Origin: Lachnospiraceae bacterium
GTDB taxonomy: Bacteria; Bacillota; Clostridia; Lachnospirales; Lachnospiraceae
Assembly: GCA_017433725.1 (NCBI GenBank)
Contig: JAFRGQ010000082.1
Coordinates: forward strand, 50,695-114,694
DNA length: 64,000 nt
Direction of reading: 5' to 3'
In this document: piece by piece, positions 54,273 through 63,114 of the stretch
Layout of the letters: every line of letters starts with the position of its first letter
Numbering within the stretch: the stretch's first letter is position 1
The notes under the pieces: model-generated
What the model was told of the DNA's origin: nothing
The model's input: the letters and a program-made list of their open reading frames with translations, nothing else
The model's database searches: none
Program-made: the position numbers and the translations under genes

Positions 54273-54492
54273 GAACTGTCAGGGGGATACTTGTGCAAAT
54301 CAGCATAGAGAATCGCAAAACAGGTATAGAAGCATAGGTATGCTGGGTTCAACTAAAACTCCATGTTCTTATAATCGAAGCACCGGATATGAAAGTCGGG
54401 TGCGCATGGGGGAATACCTGAATTTAATCGCCCGAGCTGGCGATGGGAATTTAAGTAAATACGGACATACGAAATATCGAAGGTAATCGAAA
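54273..54492 (+). ncRNA. Structured 5' leader, candidate riboswitch (class not assigned)
   Basis: About 220 nt lie between a good promoter and the coding start. The stretch has AGCAT-AGGT-ATGCT and GCACC...GGGTGC stems. A GGGGGA-TAC motif occurs twice: GGGGGATACTTGTGCAAATC (54282-54301) and, near 54409, GGGGGAATACCTGAATTTAA followed by TCGCC-CGAGCT-GGCGATGGGAA. The second part recalls the core of ydaO/yuaA (c-di-AMP) riboswitches (AAUC-stem-G-GGGA), and CGCAAAAC in the first part recalls the c-di-GMP-I class. Neither fits well enough to name. A short reading frame here (54238-54486) starts inside the promoter and is unlikely to be real. Confidence 0.5.
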
Positions 54493-55899
54493 TTGATAGA
54501 AGAAAATCAGAAGTTTTATAATCGGTTTCTGGCTTTCATTGATGCGGTCATCATCTGTGTTTCGTACTGGCTCGCCTGGTATTTCAGATACAGGAGCACG
54601 CTCCTTTTCAGCAGCTCATTTGAAGCTGTTCCGCAAAGGGTATATATGCGTGCGCTTTATTTCGTAGTACCGTCTATGATCGTCATTTATTCTGCCTGCA
54701 ATCTTTACACGTCCAACCGTGTGAAGGGTAGACGGCTTGAAATAGCATCCATCATGCAAGCGAACATGATCGGTGCGTTGATCTTTATGTCTGTGTTGCA
54801 GCTTTTGCATCAGACATACTGGTCAAGATGGTTCGTGTTTCTTTTCTTCTGCTTTAATGTAGTTATGGATACCATTGTGCGCTTTGCACTTTGGAGTATA
54901 CTTAAGCGCTATCGGAAGAAGGGATTGAACCAGCGCTCCGTTCTTCTTGTAGGCTACAGTCGGGCGGCGGAAGAATACATAGACCGTGTTGTACAAAACC
55001 CGCAATGGGGATACAATATCAGGGGAATTCTGGATGACAGAATAGAGGCCGGTACGACTTACAAGGGAATCAAGGTCCTCGGACGGATTGATAATCTTAT
55101 GATCATTCTCCCGGAGAATCATCTTGACGAGATTGCAATCACACTGGGACTTAAGGAATATGCACGCCTGGAAGAAATCGTAGCGCTGTGTGAAAAATCC
55201 GGTGTTCACACGAAATTCATACCGGATTATAATAATATCATTCCGACGAAACCATACACGGAAGACATAATGGGCATGCCTGTCATAAATATCAGGTATG
55301 TGCCGTTGTCCAATACATTCAGAGCCGCAGTTAAGCGGATCGTGGATATTGTGGGCAGTATCTGCGCAATCATTTTAGCTTCACCTATTATGATCATTTT
55401 CTCAATTATCATAAAGGTGACGTCTCCCGGGCCGCTTGTATACAAGCAGGAACGGGTCGGATTGCACAATCGTCCGTTCATGATGTATAAATTCCGATCC
55501 ATGGTCGTTCAGGAAGAACAGTCTGAAAAAAAAGCCTGGACGGTAAGAGATGATCCTCGTGTTACAAAAGTCGGGCGGATCATGAGAAAGACCAGTATAG
55601 ATGAGCTCCCACAGCTTTTTAATGTTCTGAAAGGTGAGATGTCTCTGGTCGGTCCGCGTCCGGAGAGACCGTTCTTCGTTGAAAAGTTTCAGGAGGAGAT
55701 CCCAAGGTATATGGTCAAGCATCAGGTGAGACCGGGTATGACGGGATGGGCGCAAATCCACGGCTACAGAGGTGATACCTCGATCAAGAAAAGAATCGAG
55801 TATGATCTTTATTATATTGAAAATTGGACACTGGGACTCGATATTAAGATCCTGTTCCTGACCATTTTCAAAGGCTTTGTAAACAATAACGCATATTGA
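54493..55899 (+). CDS. Undecaprenyl-phosphate sugar phosphotransferase (WcaJ/CpsE-like)
   Basis: A 468-residue polyprenyl phosphoglycosyl transferase. There are four N-terminal membrane helices (~10-130), a central nucleotide-sugar-binding-like domain ([14 protein letters not shown], ~155-250), a re-entrant helix (~275-300) and the catalytic domain with [31 protein letters not shown] and [13 protein letters not shown]. It moves a hexose 1-phosphate from its UDP sugar to undecaprenyl phosphate, starting the glycan. The start is TTG with GAAGG upstream. It is preceded by its own promoter and leader RNA, so initiation of polymer synthesis seems to be controlled apart from assembly. Confidence 0.92.
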   Translation: MIEENQKFYNRFLAFIDAVIICVSYWLAWYFRYRSTLLFSSSFEAVPQRVYMRALYFVVPSMIVIYSACNLYTSNRVKGRRLEIASIMQANMIGALIFMSVLQLLHQTYWSRWFVFLFFCFNVVMDTIVRFALWSILKRYRKKGLNQRSVLLVGYSRAAEEYIDRVVQNPQWGYNIRGILDDRIEAGTTYKGIKVLGRIDNLMIILPENHLDEIAITLGLKEYARLEEIVALCEKSGVHTKFIPDYNNIIPTKPYTEDIMGMPVINIRYVPLSNTFRAAVKRIVDIVGSICAIILASPIMIIFSIIIKVTSPGPLVYKQERVGLHNRPFMMYKFRSMVVQEEQSEKKAWTVRDDPRVTKVGRIMRKTSIDELPQLFNVLKGEMSLVGPRPERPFFVEKFQEEIPRYMVKHQVRPGMTGWAQIHGYRGDTSIKKRIEYDLYYIENWTLGLDIKILFLTIFKGFVNNNAY

Positions 55900-55997
55900 G
55901 TTGTAATACGTTTTTCTGACAAAGATTTACGGCGACAGCTGCTGTCGTGTGTCGGTAGCAAGAATTAAAAGGCTTTCTGAAGGAGCGAAGAGTCATC

Positions 55998-57176
55998 ATG
56001 GCCACTAACACTAAGAAGAAAAGAAGAAAGAAAAAGAAAAAGGGCGGCAATATAGTATTATTTATTGTCGAGATCGTCGTGCTCATCGTGCTCGTGGTGG
56101 GTATATTTGCATTTGCCAAAATTAACCGTTCATTAAATGAGAACCTCGGAACAGACATGGCCGGGGCGGTCGCAAATGACAATACCGATGATGTCATTAT
56201 CAATAATGAAGTTGCTACGAATGAAAGACTGACCGGTTATACCAATGTTGCGCTGGTCGGTATAGATACACGTGAGCAGGATATCGATTACGCCAACAGT
56301 GATACAATGCTGGTAGCCAGCATCAATAACGATACCTGGGGCGTGAGAATGATATCTCTTTATCGCGACACCTATGTAAATATTGATCCGGACAGTGAGT
56401 ACGGAAGCTATAATAAGGCCAACGCCGCATATGCGTACGGAAGTGTTAACCAGTTCCTGTCCATGCTGAACGCTAATCTGGATCTTAATATTACGCAGTA
56501 TGTTATCGTCGATTTTAATGCTGTGGCTACTTTGATCGATGATCTCGGCGGTATTAATGTCACGCTCACTGAGCAGGAAGTCGTCCACCTCAACAATTAT
56601 TGCGTTGAGACATCGCAAGTTACGGGTATGCCGTATACACCGCTTGAATACGATGAGGGTATGGAAGCCAGAGAATATAACCTGAACGGCGTTCAGGGTG
56701 TCTCCTATGCCCGTATTCGTTACACGGAAGGTAATGATCCGAAGAGAACGCAGCGTCAGAGACTTGTTATTCAAAAAATCGTTGACAAAGCCAAGAGCAA
56801 AGGATTGTCCTCCGTCACAGCGATTATCGAGGATGTCTTCCCGAAGGTTAAGACCAATTTTACGAGTTCACAGCTCATAAAGATGGCAAGCCAGATGTTC
56901 AATTATAACATTGAATATACTAGCGGCTTCCCCTTCGAGCATCTTGAGACAGATATCGGTGACCTTGACGCCGTTATCCCGGTAACACTTGCGGATAACG
57001 TCAGAGAGCTTCATGAGTTTCTCTTTGATGATACCGGCTATCAGGTATCGGCGAACGTCAAGGCATATAGTGATAAGATAGAAGCGGACAGCGGATTCGG
57101 TGCGGGTTACAGGGACGCCGCTATAGAGAACGGTATCGTACCTGATACAGGCAGCGAGGCGGATCTCGCGAAATAA
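55998..57176 (+). CDS. LytR-CpsA-Psr (LCP) family glycopolymer transferase
   Basis: A 392-residue protein with a very basic start (KKKRRKKKKKGG), one membrane helix (~19-41) and an external LCP domain (~85-290). Landmarks are LVGIDTRE, SLYRDTYV with the phosphate-binding Arg, YVIVDF and YARIRYTEGNDPKRTQRQR. LCP enzymes move lipid-linked glycopolymers onto peptidoglycan, so this is the likely wall-attachment step for the rhamnan of the locus. It follows the initiating transferase by 98 bp, and a strong terminator follows it. Confidence 0.93.
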   Translation: MATNTKKKRRKKKKKGGNIVLFIVEIVVLIVLVVGIFAFAKINRSLNENLGTDMAGAVANDNTDDVIINNEVATNERLTGYTNVALVGIDTREQDIDYANSDTMLVASINNDTWGVRMISLYRDTYVNIDPDSEYGSYNKANAAYAYGSVNQFLSMLNANLDLNITQYVIVDFNAVATLIDDLGGINVTLTEQEVVHLNNYCVETSQVTGMPYTPLEYDEGMEAREYNLNGVQGVSYARIRYTEGNDPKRTQRQRLVIQKIVDKAKSKGLSSVTAIIEDVFPKVKTNFTSSQLIKMASQMFNYNIEYTSGFPFEHLETDIGDLDAVIPVTLADNVRELHEFLFDDTGYQVSANVKAYSDKIEADSGFGAGYRDAAIENGIVPDTGSEADLAK

Positions 57177-57185
57177 AAATAAGCG

Positions 57186-57235
57186 AAGTACCATCTTTTT
57201 CGATCACGTTAAAGATGGTACTTTTCTTTTTATGC
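57186..57235 (+). terminator. Intrinsic terminator after the LCP gene
   Basis: A perfect 13-bp stem, AAGTACCATCTTT (57186-57198) with AAAGATGGTACTT (57211-57223), then TTCTTTTTAT. It closes the leader-PGT-LCP unit. Confidence 0.88.
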
Positions 57236-57300
57236 GAGGTCGTAGTAAAATACAATAAGGCGCTGCAGACCGGTACTTTTCTGAAAGGGGGACGAGGAAC

Positions 57301-58239
57301 ATGAGATATCCATCAGTAGATGTTATTATACCGACATACAAGCCCGATCATACCTTCTCTGTTATCTTAAGACGATTATCCGAACAGAAGTATCCGGTTT
57401 CAAATATACTTATAATCAATACCGAAGAAAAATATTGGGATCCGGAAGTGATCCGGGATATTCCTCATGCAGAAGTATTCCATATCTCCAAGGGACAGTT
57501 CGATCACGGTGCAACGAGGAATATGGGAGCCGGGTTTTCAACCGCTGACTATATAGTTTTCATGACGCAGGATGCCATACCAAAAGACAAGAATCTGATC
57601 AGGAAGCTGTTGGAACCGTTTGCTGATCCGTTTGTGAAGGTTTCCTATGCGAGACAACTTCCTCGCAAAGACTGCAAGATCATAGAGGGATTTAGCCGCA
57701 GCTTTAATTATCCTGCAGAGAGCACTGTTAAGACAGAAGAGGACATTAAGCAACAGGGAATCAAAGCACTTTTCTGCTCGGACGTTTGTGCCTGCTATGA
57801 AAGGGAATTTCATAAATCAATGGGTGGGTTTGAAGAACCCTGCATTTTCAACGAGGATATGATATTTGCTGCAAATACGCTGAAAAAAGGATATTCGGTA
57901 GCTTATGCCGCTGACGCGCGTGTTATTCATTCTCACAATTATTCGACCATGCAGCAGTTCCACCGCAATTTTGATAACGGCGTTTCACAAGCCATGCATC
58001 CTGAAGTCTTTGCGAAAGTCAGTCCGGAGGGTGAAGGAGTGCGTATGGTCATGGACACTGCCGCATATTTAAACAGCGTGGGAAGATCTTATATGATCCC
58101 GCAGCTTATCTGGCAGAGCGCATTCAAGTATGCGGGATTTCGCATGGGGAAGATATATGACAGTCTGCCTTCCGGCATGGTCCGAAAACTCAGTATGAAC
58201 AAGGATTTCTGGTCTTACAGCAATATTGAGGATGTGTGA
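57301..58239 (+). CDS. GT2 glycosyltransferase, rhamnosyltransferase type
   Basis: A 312-residue single-domain GT2. VDVIIPTYKPD starts the GT-A fold; FDHGATRNMGA is the hallmark segment of a rhamnosyltransferase subgroup; FMTQDAIP is the metal-site region and FNEDMIFAA the acceptor-side motif. No membrane helix. It stands alone between a terminator and the htrA gene. It probably adds rhamnose to the lipid-linked primer or chain of this locus. A weak TAAAAT/TACAAT box lies at 57246-57256 but no good -35 is seen. Confidence 0.85.
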   Translation: MRYPSVDVIIPTYKPDHTFSVILRRLSEQKYPVSNILIINTEEKYWDPEVIRDIPHAEVFHISKGQFDHGATRNMGAGFSTADYIVFMTQDAIPKDKNLIRKLLEPFADPFVKVSYARQLPRKDCKIIEGFSRSFNYPAESTVKTEEDIKQQGIKALFCSDVCACYEREFHKSMGGFEEPCIFNEDMIFAANTLKKGYSVAYAADARVIHSHNYSTMQQFHRNFDNGVSQAMHPEVFAKVSPEGEGVRMVMDTAAYLNSVGRSYMIPQLIWQSAFKYAGFRMGKIYDSLPSGMVRKLSMNKDFWSYSNIEDV

Positions 58240-58263
58240 CGGAATATCACATTTTATACACAT

Positions 58264-58291
58264 TTGACCTATATATTACTAATTATATTCA
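58264..58291 (+). promoter_or_regulatory. Possible promoter for htrA
   Basis: TTGACC (58264-58269) is 16 bp from TATTCA (58286-58291), in an AT-rich 124-bp gap. The -35 is good, the -10 poor, so support is modest. Confidence 0.35.
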
Positions 58292-58363
58292 CGGTAACAT
58301 AATAGTTCGAAGTGAGTAAATACTGATTAAAGGATCGCGCCGATAGATCCGGAGGCTTCATAT

Positions 58364-60886
58364 ATGGATGATAAGAATAAAGAATTATATACCTACGAAA
58401 CAGAGGAGAGTGTAACGCAGCCGGAGGTGACGGATAATCCATCGGCTGAGGTGAATCCTGAAATCGTGGAAGAGAGTACAGAATATCCGGTTCCTGAATC
58501 GCAGACGGAGACTATTGTTGACGAACCGGTCTCCGAAATTCCGACGGACAGCTTTAATGCAGAAAGAACCGGTTCGGAAAGCGGAAGGGCAGATGATATG
58601 CCGGTAAATGGGACAGATAATAATCCATCGGATAATTTTTATAAATATGACCCAAACGGAGTCGAGGACGAGAGGCCTTACGCGGCTCCGGATACTTATA
58701 CCCGGAACGGAGAAGATGTTCAGGGACCAACAGGCAGCTGGATGAGTTATACACAGCCGGGAGCCGGCCAGAGCAGCAGTAATCAAGTAAACACAGGCGG
58801 CCAGGGCACTTATGGTCAGATGAACGCAGGTAACCAGTCGGGATATATGCAGCCGGGTGTCGGCCAGGGCAGTTATAATCAGGCAAACACAAGCAGCCAG
58901 GCAGGCTATACGCAGCCGGGAGCCGGTCAGAGCAGTTATAATCAGGCAAACACAAGCAGCCAGGCGGGCTATACGCAGCCGGGAGCCGGTCAGAGCAGTT
59001 ATAATCAGGCAAACACAAACAGCCAGACGGGCTATACGCAGCCGGCTGCCGGTCAGATGAACGCAGGCAGTCAGGGCGGTTTCGGAAGACCGAATAATTA
59101 TGGCGCAAGTCAGCACGACCCGAACAGGGCAGGAAGAAGACCTAATCAGTACGGTCAGAATGCGAACTATGGTCAGAGTATTCATCACAATCCGAACCGT
59201 GTGAATCAGGATCAGTATACCGGTTACGGGCAGAAAGATACGCATGAACAGGGCGACAGCCTTGGTCAGAGAAATTCGGAGCGGAGAAACGGAGCAGCAC
59301 CCGAAAACGAATATAAAAACAGGTTTTCAAACGACGGATACGGTAAAGGAAGAACAGGCTATTCCAGCAGCTATGATTCGTACCGCTTTGAGACACCTGT
59401 AGATCCGGCGCCTATCGAGCCGAACGAAGCTCAATACAACAATAAAAAGAAAAAAGTTGCACATAAGGAAAAAAACGAGAATAAAATAACAGGAAAGAAA
59501 GTGGGAATCATTGCAGGTATTGCAGCTCTTTTTGGCCTTGTTGCAGCTGTTGTATTTCTTGGAATCACAGCCCTTTTCGGAAATAAGGTTCAGGAAGCTC
59601 CTTCGCGGAATAATGGAGGAAGCATTGCAGTACCAACGCCGTCAATTATACTCGGAGAGCCGGATGAAGACACATCCGTGGCTTCTGCGGGCACGTCCGA
59701 TGCCACAGCCACTGTCGTTGATCTTACAGTGCCGCAAGTGGTACAGCAGTGTATGCCTTCTATGGTTGCAATTACTAATACCACTATAGAAGAATACAGA
59801 GATTTCTTTGGAGGCAGATCCACACAGGAAAGTGTCAGCGCGGGATCCGGTATCATTGTCGGGGAAACGGAAACGGAGCTGCTGATTGCAACGAATAATC
59901 ATGTCATCGAGAATTCAAAGGACATTACCGTAACATTCATTGACGAATCGGCTATTACAGGTACGATTAAAGGTATGGATTCAGACAACGATCTAGCTAT
60001 CGTAGCAGTAAAGCTGGATGACATTTCCAATGAGACGAAAGACGCCATCAGAATCATCACAATCGGAAATTCCGACGATATGGTAGTCGGAGAATCGGTT
60101 GTAGCTATAGGAAACGCGTTGGGGTATGGCCAATCAGTTTCCGCTGGCATTATCAGCGCACTCGGAAGAGAAGTGAATATAGACGGAACGCCCCATTCAC
60201 TTATTCAGACTGACGCGTCGATCAACCCCGGAAACTCGGGCGGTGCGCTTATCAACATGAGAGGTGAGCTCATCGGTATCAATGAAGTCAAGTACGTTGA
60301 TGAGACGGTCGAAGGCGTGGGGTATGCTATCCCGATGTCAACTGCTGAACCGATTCTGAGCAGTCTCGGAAGCAAGGCTGCAAGGCAGAAGGTCGATGAC
60401 TCTCAGGCATCCTATATCGGAATCAAGTGCATTGAAGTCCCTTCATATTATGTCGCAGCAGGCTACCCGGCAGGCGTCTATGTAAGTGAAGTGACGAAAG
60501 GCGGCCCCGCCGAAGCAGCGGGTCTCAAAGAGGGAGACATTATTACAGCGATTGACGGAATCAGTGTTACATCGTCCGCTCAGCTGATCAATTATCTTCA
60601 GTATTATGCGGCAGGAGAGACAATTGATTTCTCAGTCAGCAGATTGAACGAAGATAATACGGCATTTGATAAATCTAAGGTTCCGATTACGCTCGGGAAT
60701 AAGAATGACGCCGGTCTTGTAGAGGACAACGGTGACGATGAGCAGGATGCGTCGGTGCCTGACGAAAGCGTTCAGGATGAAGAGCCGGCTGAAGATACGG
60801 AAGAGAACAGCGAACAGCCGGAGGAAGGTTCTGAAGAACAGCCGGAAGGCGGATTTCCGTTCCTTCCTGATGTAGAGAATCGATAA
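58364..60886 (+). CDS. HtrA/DegP-like membrane-anchored serine protease with PDZ domain
   Basis: An 840-residue protein, about twice the usual Firmicute HtrA length because of a ~370-residue cytoplasmic N-terminus rich in Gln, Asn, Gly, Ser and Tyr with 21-residue repeats (SSYNQANTSSQAGYTQPGAG). One membrane helix (~382-405) leads to a trypsin-like domain with His in ATNNHVIEN, Asp in DSDNDLAIVAV and Ser in NPGNSGGALI. A PDZ domain (~685-770; GPAEAAGLKEGDIITAIDG) and an acidic tail rich in Glu and Pro follow. It would degrade or refold proteins at the outer membrane face under envelope stress. Confidence 0.92.
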   Translation: MDDKNKELYTYETEESVTQPEVTDNPSAEVNPEIVEESTEYPVPESQTETIVDEPVSEIPTDSFNAERTGSESGRADDMPVNGTDNNPSDNFYKYDPNGVEDERPYAAPDTYTRNGEDVQGPTGSWMSYTQPGAGQSSSNQVNTGGQGTYGQMNAGNQSGYMQPGVGQGSYNQANTSSQAGYTQPGAGQSSYNQANTSSQAGYTQPGAGQSSYNQANTNSQTGYTQPAAGQMNAGSQGGFGRPNNYGASQHDPNRAGRRPNQYGQNANYGQSIHHNPNRVNQDQYTGYGQKDTHEQGDSLGQRNSERRNGAAPENEYKNRFSNDGYGKGRTGYSSSYDSYRFETPVDPAPIEPNEAQYNNKKKKVAHKEKNENKITGKKVGIIAGIAALFGLVAAVVFLGITALFGNKVQEAPSRNNGGSIAVPTPSIILGEPDEDTSVASAGTSDATATVVDLTVPQVVQQCMPSMVAITNTTIEEYRDFFGGRSTQESVSAGSGIIVGETETELLIATNNHVIENSKDITVTFIDESAITGTIKGMDSDNDLAIVAVKLDDISNETKDAIRIITIGNSDDMVVGESVVAIGNALGYGQSVSAGIISALGREVNIDGTPHSLIQTDASINPGNSGGALINMRGELIGINEVKYVDETVEGVGYAIPMSTAEPILSSLGSKAARQKVDDSQASYIGIKCIEVPSYYVAAGYPAGVYVSEVTKGGPAEAAGLKEGDIITAIDGISVTSSAQLINYLQYYAAGETIDFSVSRLNEDNTAFDKSKVPITLGNKNDAGLVEDNGDDEQDASVPDESVQDEEPAEDTEENSEQPEEGSEEQPEGGFPFLPDVENR
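58865..59053 (+). repeat. Three 63-bp tandem repeats inside htrA
   Basis: Copies at 58865-58927, 58928-58990 and 58991-59053 differ by only a few bases and encode the 21-residue unit of the N-terminal region. Degenerate copies continue upstream to ~58740. The near-identity suggests recent expansion by slippage or unequal crossing-over. They are coding, not a CRISPR array. Confidence 0.9.
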
Positions 60887-60931
60887 GCGACTGACATAAG
60901 GCAATCATAAAAGGATTATTAAACCTGCTTG

Positions 60932-60993
60932 GAGGCTGTTGCATAATACGGATGCATTCTGTATTCTGTATTGCACAGCCTCTTTGCTTTTTT
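60932..60993 (+). terminator. Intrinsic terminator between htrA and clpX
   Basis: GAGGCTG (60932-60938) pairs with CAGCCTC (60976-60982), with further pairing inside (TGCA, AATAC/GTATT), then TTTGCTTTTTT. It ends the htrA transcript; the clpX ribosome site follows within 8 bp of the T-run, so clpX may partly depend on read-through. Confidence 0.75.
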
Positions 60994-61011
60994 AGGTTGT
61001 CGGAGGATTAT

Positions 61012-62433
61012 ATGACAGATAATTTTGATAACAAAGACAAGAATGAAATCCGGGATACGGAGAAGAAAAAAGATCGCTATTGCAGCATATGTCACAGACC
61101 GGAAAGCGTAACCGGTCCGCTTGTGACACTCACACCGGATATGTGTGTGTGCAATGACTGCATGCACAAAACGGTCGACTACATGAATAACGGCGGTCTC
61201 GACTACAGCTCCCTCTTACAGGGGCTTTCCAATATTCCCGGTCTTTCTTTTTTGAACCTCGGAGGAAATCAGGCTCCCGCTCCCAAAAAGAAAAAGGAGG
61301 AGCAGCCGGAAATCCGTTTTTCAATGAAAGATATTCAGCCCCCGCATAGAATAAAATCGATGCTTGACCGTTATGTTATCGGCCAGGAGCGCGCCAAGAG
61401 AATTATCTCAGTCGGCGTTTATAATCATTATAAGAGGATTATTGCCGAACAGAGAGCCGAGGAGCGGGCGAAGAAGGAAGCCGGTAAGATACCGGATCCT
61501 AATGTACCGATGCCGGTTGAAATTCAGAAATCCAATATGCTCATGATAGGTCCGACGGGAAGCGGCAAGACGTATCTTGTGCAGACATTGGCACGGCTTC
61601 TCGATGTGCCGCTGGCTATCACGGACGCCACATCCCTGACAGAGGCAGGTTATATCGGTGATGATATTGAGAGTGTCGTCTCCAAGCTTCTTGCAAATGC
61701 GGATAATGACGTGGAGAGAGCGGAGCACGGTATCATTTTCATAGATGAGATCGATAAGATCGCAAAGAAGCGCAACACGAACCAGCGAGATGTCAGCGGC
61801 GAGGCAGTACAGCAGGGAATGCTGAAGCTTCTTGAGGGCGCGGAGATTGAAGTACCTGTCGGCGCATCCAGCAAAAATGCTATGGTGCCTCTCAAGAGAG
61901 TCAATACGAAGAACATTCTTTTTATCTGCGGCGGCGCATTTCCGGATCTCGAGACAATCATCAAGGAGAGGCTCAATAAGCGCAGCTCAATCGGCTTCCA
62001 GGCTGATCTGAAGGACAAATACGATAAGGATCCGGATATTCTCCAGAAGGTCACTGTGGAAGATCTGAGAAAATTCGGTATGATCCCGGAGTTTCTGGGA
62101 CGACTCCCCATTATTTTCTCGCTGCAGAGTCTGAGCGAGGATATGCTCGTGAGAATCCTGCATGAGCCGCAGAACGCGATTCTCAGGCAGTATGAGGCGC
62201 TTCTGGAGCTCGACGAGGTCAAGCTTGAGTTCGAGGACGAGGCTCTGAGGGCGATTGCACGGAAGGCTCTGGAACGCGATACCGGCGCTCGCGCACTGAG
62301 ATCCATCATTGAGGAGTTCATGATGGATATTATGTACGAAATACCGAAAGATGACAGTATCGGCCGTGTTATAATAACAAAAGAATATATAGAGCACACG
62401 GGCGGACCGAAGATCATGCTTAGGGGACAGTGA
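61012..62433 (+). CDS. clpX: ATP-dependent Clp protease ATP-binding subunit ClpX
   Basis: A 473-residue AAA+ unfoldase. The N-terminal zinc domain has CSIC and CNDC cysteine pairs (~24-50). The ATPase core has Walker A GPTGSGKT (~180), Walker B IIFIDEID, a GYIGDD pore-loop-type segment and the C-terminal DTGARALRSI sensor-2 region. It feeds proteins to ClpP; clpP is not in the window. The start at 61012 is set by CGGAGG (61001-61006); a longer reading from 60952 begins inside the terminator hairpin. Its last codons are copied twice downstream. Confidence 0.96.
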   Translation: MTDNFDNKDKNEIRDTEKKKDRYCSICHRPESVTGPLVTLTPDMCVCNDCMHKTVDYMNNGGLDYSSLLQGLSNIPGLSFLNLGGNQAPAPKKKKEEQPEIRFSMKDIQPPHRIKSMLDRYVIGQERAKRIISVGVYNHYKRIIAEQRAEERAKKEAGKIPDPNVPMPVEIQKSNMLMIGPTGSGKTYLVQTLARLLDVPLAITDATSLTEAGYIGDDIESVVSKLLANADNDVERAEHGIIFIDEIDKIAKKRNTNQRDVSGEAVQQGMLKLLEGAEIEVPVGASSKNAMVPLKRVNTKNILFICGGAFPDLETIIKERLNKRSSIGFQADLKDKYDKDPDILQKVTVEDLRKFGMIPEFLGRLPIIFSLQSLSEDMLVRILHEPQNAILRQYEALLELDEVKLEFEDEALRAIARKALERDTGARALRSIIEEFMMDIMYEIPKDDSIGRVIITKEYIEHTGGPKIMLRGQ

Positions 62434-62531
62434 AATTCGAGTACAGAGGCGGACTGAAGATTATGCTCAGGGGACAATAAAATTCGAGTACACAGGCGGA
62501 CCTAAGATCATGCTCAGAAGACAGTGAAATT
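62392..62531 (+). repeat. 47-bp tandem triplication of the clpX 3' end
   Basis: Units start at 62392, 62439 and 62486. Each encodes E-(H/Y)-x-GG-x-K-I-M-L-R-x-Q-stop followed by AATT(C). Unit 1 is the real clpX terminus; units 2 and 3 are non-coding copies after the stop, because 47 is not a multiple of 3. A few base changes separate them. Confidence 0.9.
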
Positions 62532-62574
62532 AAAGAACACGAATATAATTGTTAAGTAAAGACAGGAGGAAGTT

Positions 62575-63114
62575 ATGGCAGAAGATTTTTTCGGCGAATT
62601 AGGCAAATCGATATCCAGGGCAACACAGCAGGCTGTTGATAAGACGAGTGTATTTATCGAGAGAACTAAGATTACTGCTCAGATTTCCGGTGAGCAGAAA
62701 GAGATTGATAAGCTTTATCAGAGAATAGGAGAGATTGTTTACCGCAAAGTGAAGATGGGTGAAATGGAGTCCGATCCGGAGTTTGCCCCGATTATTCATG
62801 ACATTGATGCTCATACAAATCAGGTCACGACATATAAGAAAACCCTTGCAGATGTGAGAAAAATGAAAGTATGTGAGAGCTGCGGATCGGTTATCGCCAT
62901 GGACGTTGCATTCTGCCCGAAGTGCGGGGCGCCCGCACCTATTGTGCCGCAATCACCGGCAGTGCAGAATCCGGCAGCAGTACAGAATCCGGCAGCACAG
63001 AATATGTCTGCAGCGCAGGATTTGAATGCAACGAAGTGCAACGAGAACAATTTGTATGAAGCAGCCGGACAGTCTCAGGACGCTTCTGTTCAGGGGAGTG
63101 AACCGGAAGAATGA
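62575..63114 (+). CDS. Zinc-ribbon domain protein with N-terminal helical region
   Basis: A 179-residue protein. Residues 1-~95 are helical and charged (possible coiled coil). A zinc ribbon follows, CESCG...CPKCG (C-x2-C-x12-C-x2-C, ~101-120). The tail repeats AVQNPAAVQNPAAQN and is Pro/Gln/Ala-rich. Proteins of this shape are common in Clostridia but of unknown function. GGAGGAAG precedes the ATG; a TATAAT lies at 62544-62549 without a good -35. Its stop overlaps the next start by 4 bp. Confidence 0.75.
   Translation: MAEDFFGELGKSISRATQQAVDKTSVFIERTKITAQISGEQKEIDKLYQRIGEIVYRKVKMGEMESDPEFAPIIHDIDAHTNQVTTYKKTLADVRKMKVCESCGSVIAMDVAFCPKCGAPAPIVPQSPAVQNPAAVQNPAAQNMSAAQDLNATKCNENNLYEAAGQSQDASVQGSEPEE

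Noticed and set aside
54238-54486. 82-codon open frame upstream of the phosphoglycosyl transferase
   Set aside because: Its start lies in the -35 box of a good promoter, composition is not protein-like, and the region looks like a structured leader RNA.
54273-54492. Firm call of a c-di-AMP (ydaO) or c-di-GMP riboswitch
   Set aside because: Only short stretches resemble either consensus and I could not draw the full conserved fold by eye.
57246-57256. Promoter for the GT2 at 57301
   Set aside because: TAAAAT/TACAAT boxes are present but no acceptable -35 lies 16-18 bp upstream.
58865-59053. CRISPR-like direct repeats
   Set aside because: Repeats are contiguous 63-bp units without spacers, in frame within the htrA coding sequence.
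62544-62549. Promoter for the zinc-ribbon gene
   Set aside because: TATAAT is present but the -35 position reads ACAGTG or similar, so support is too weak.
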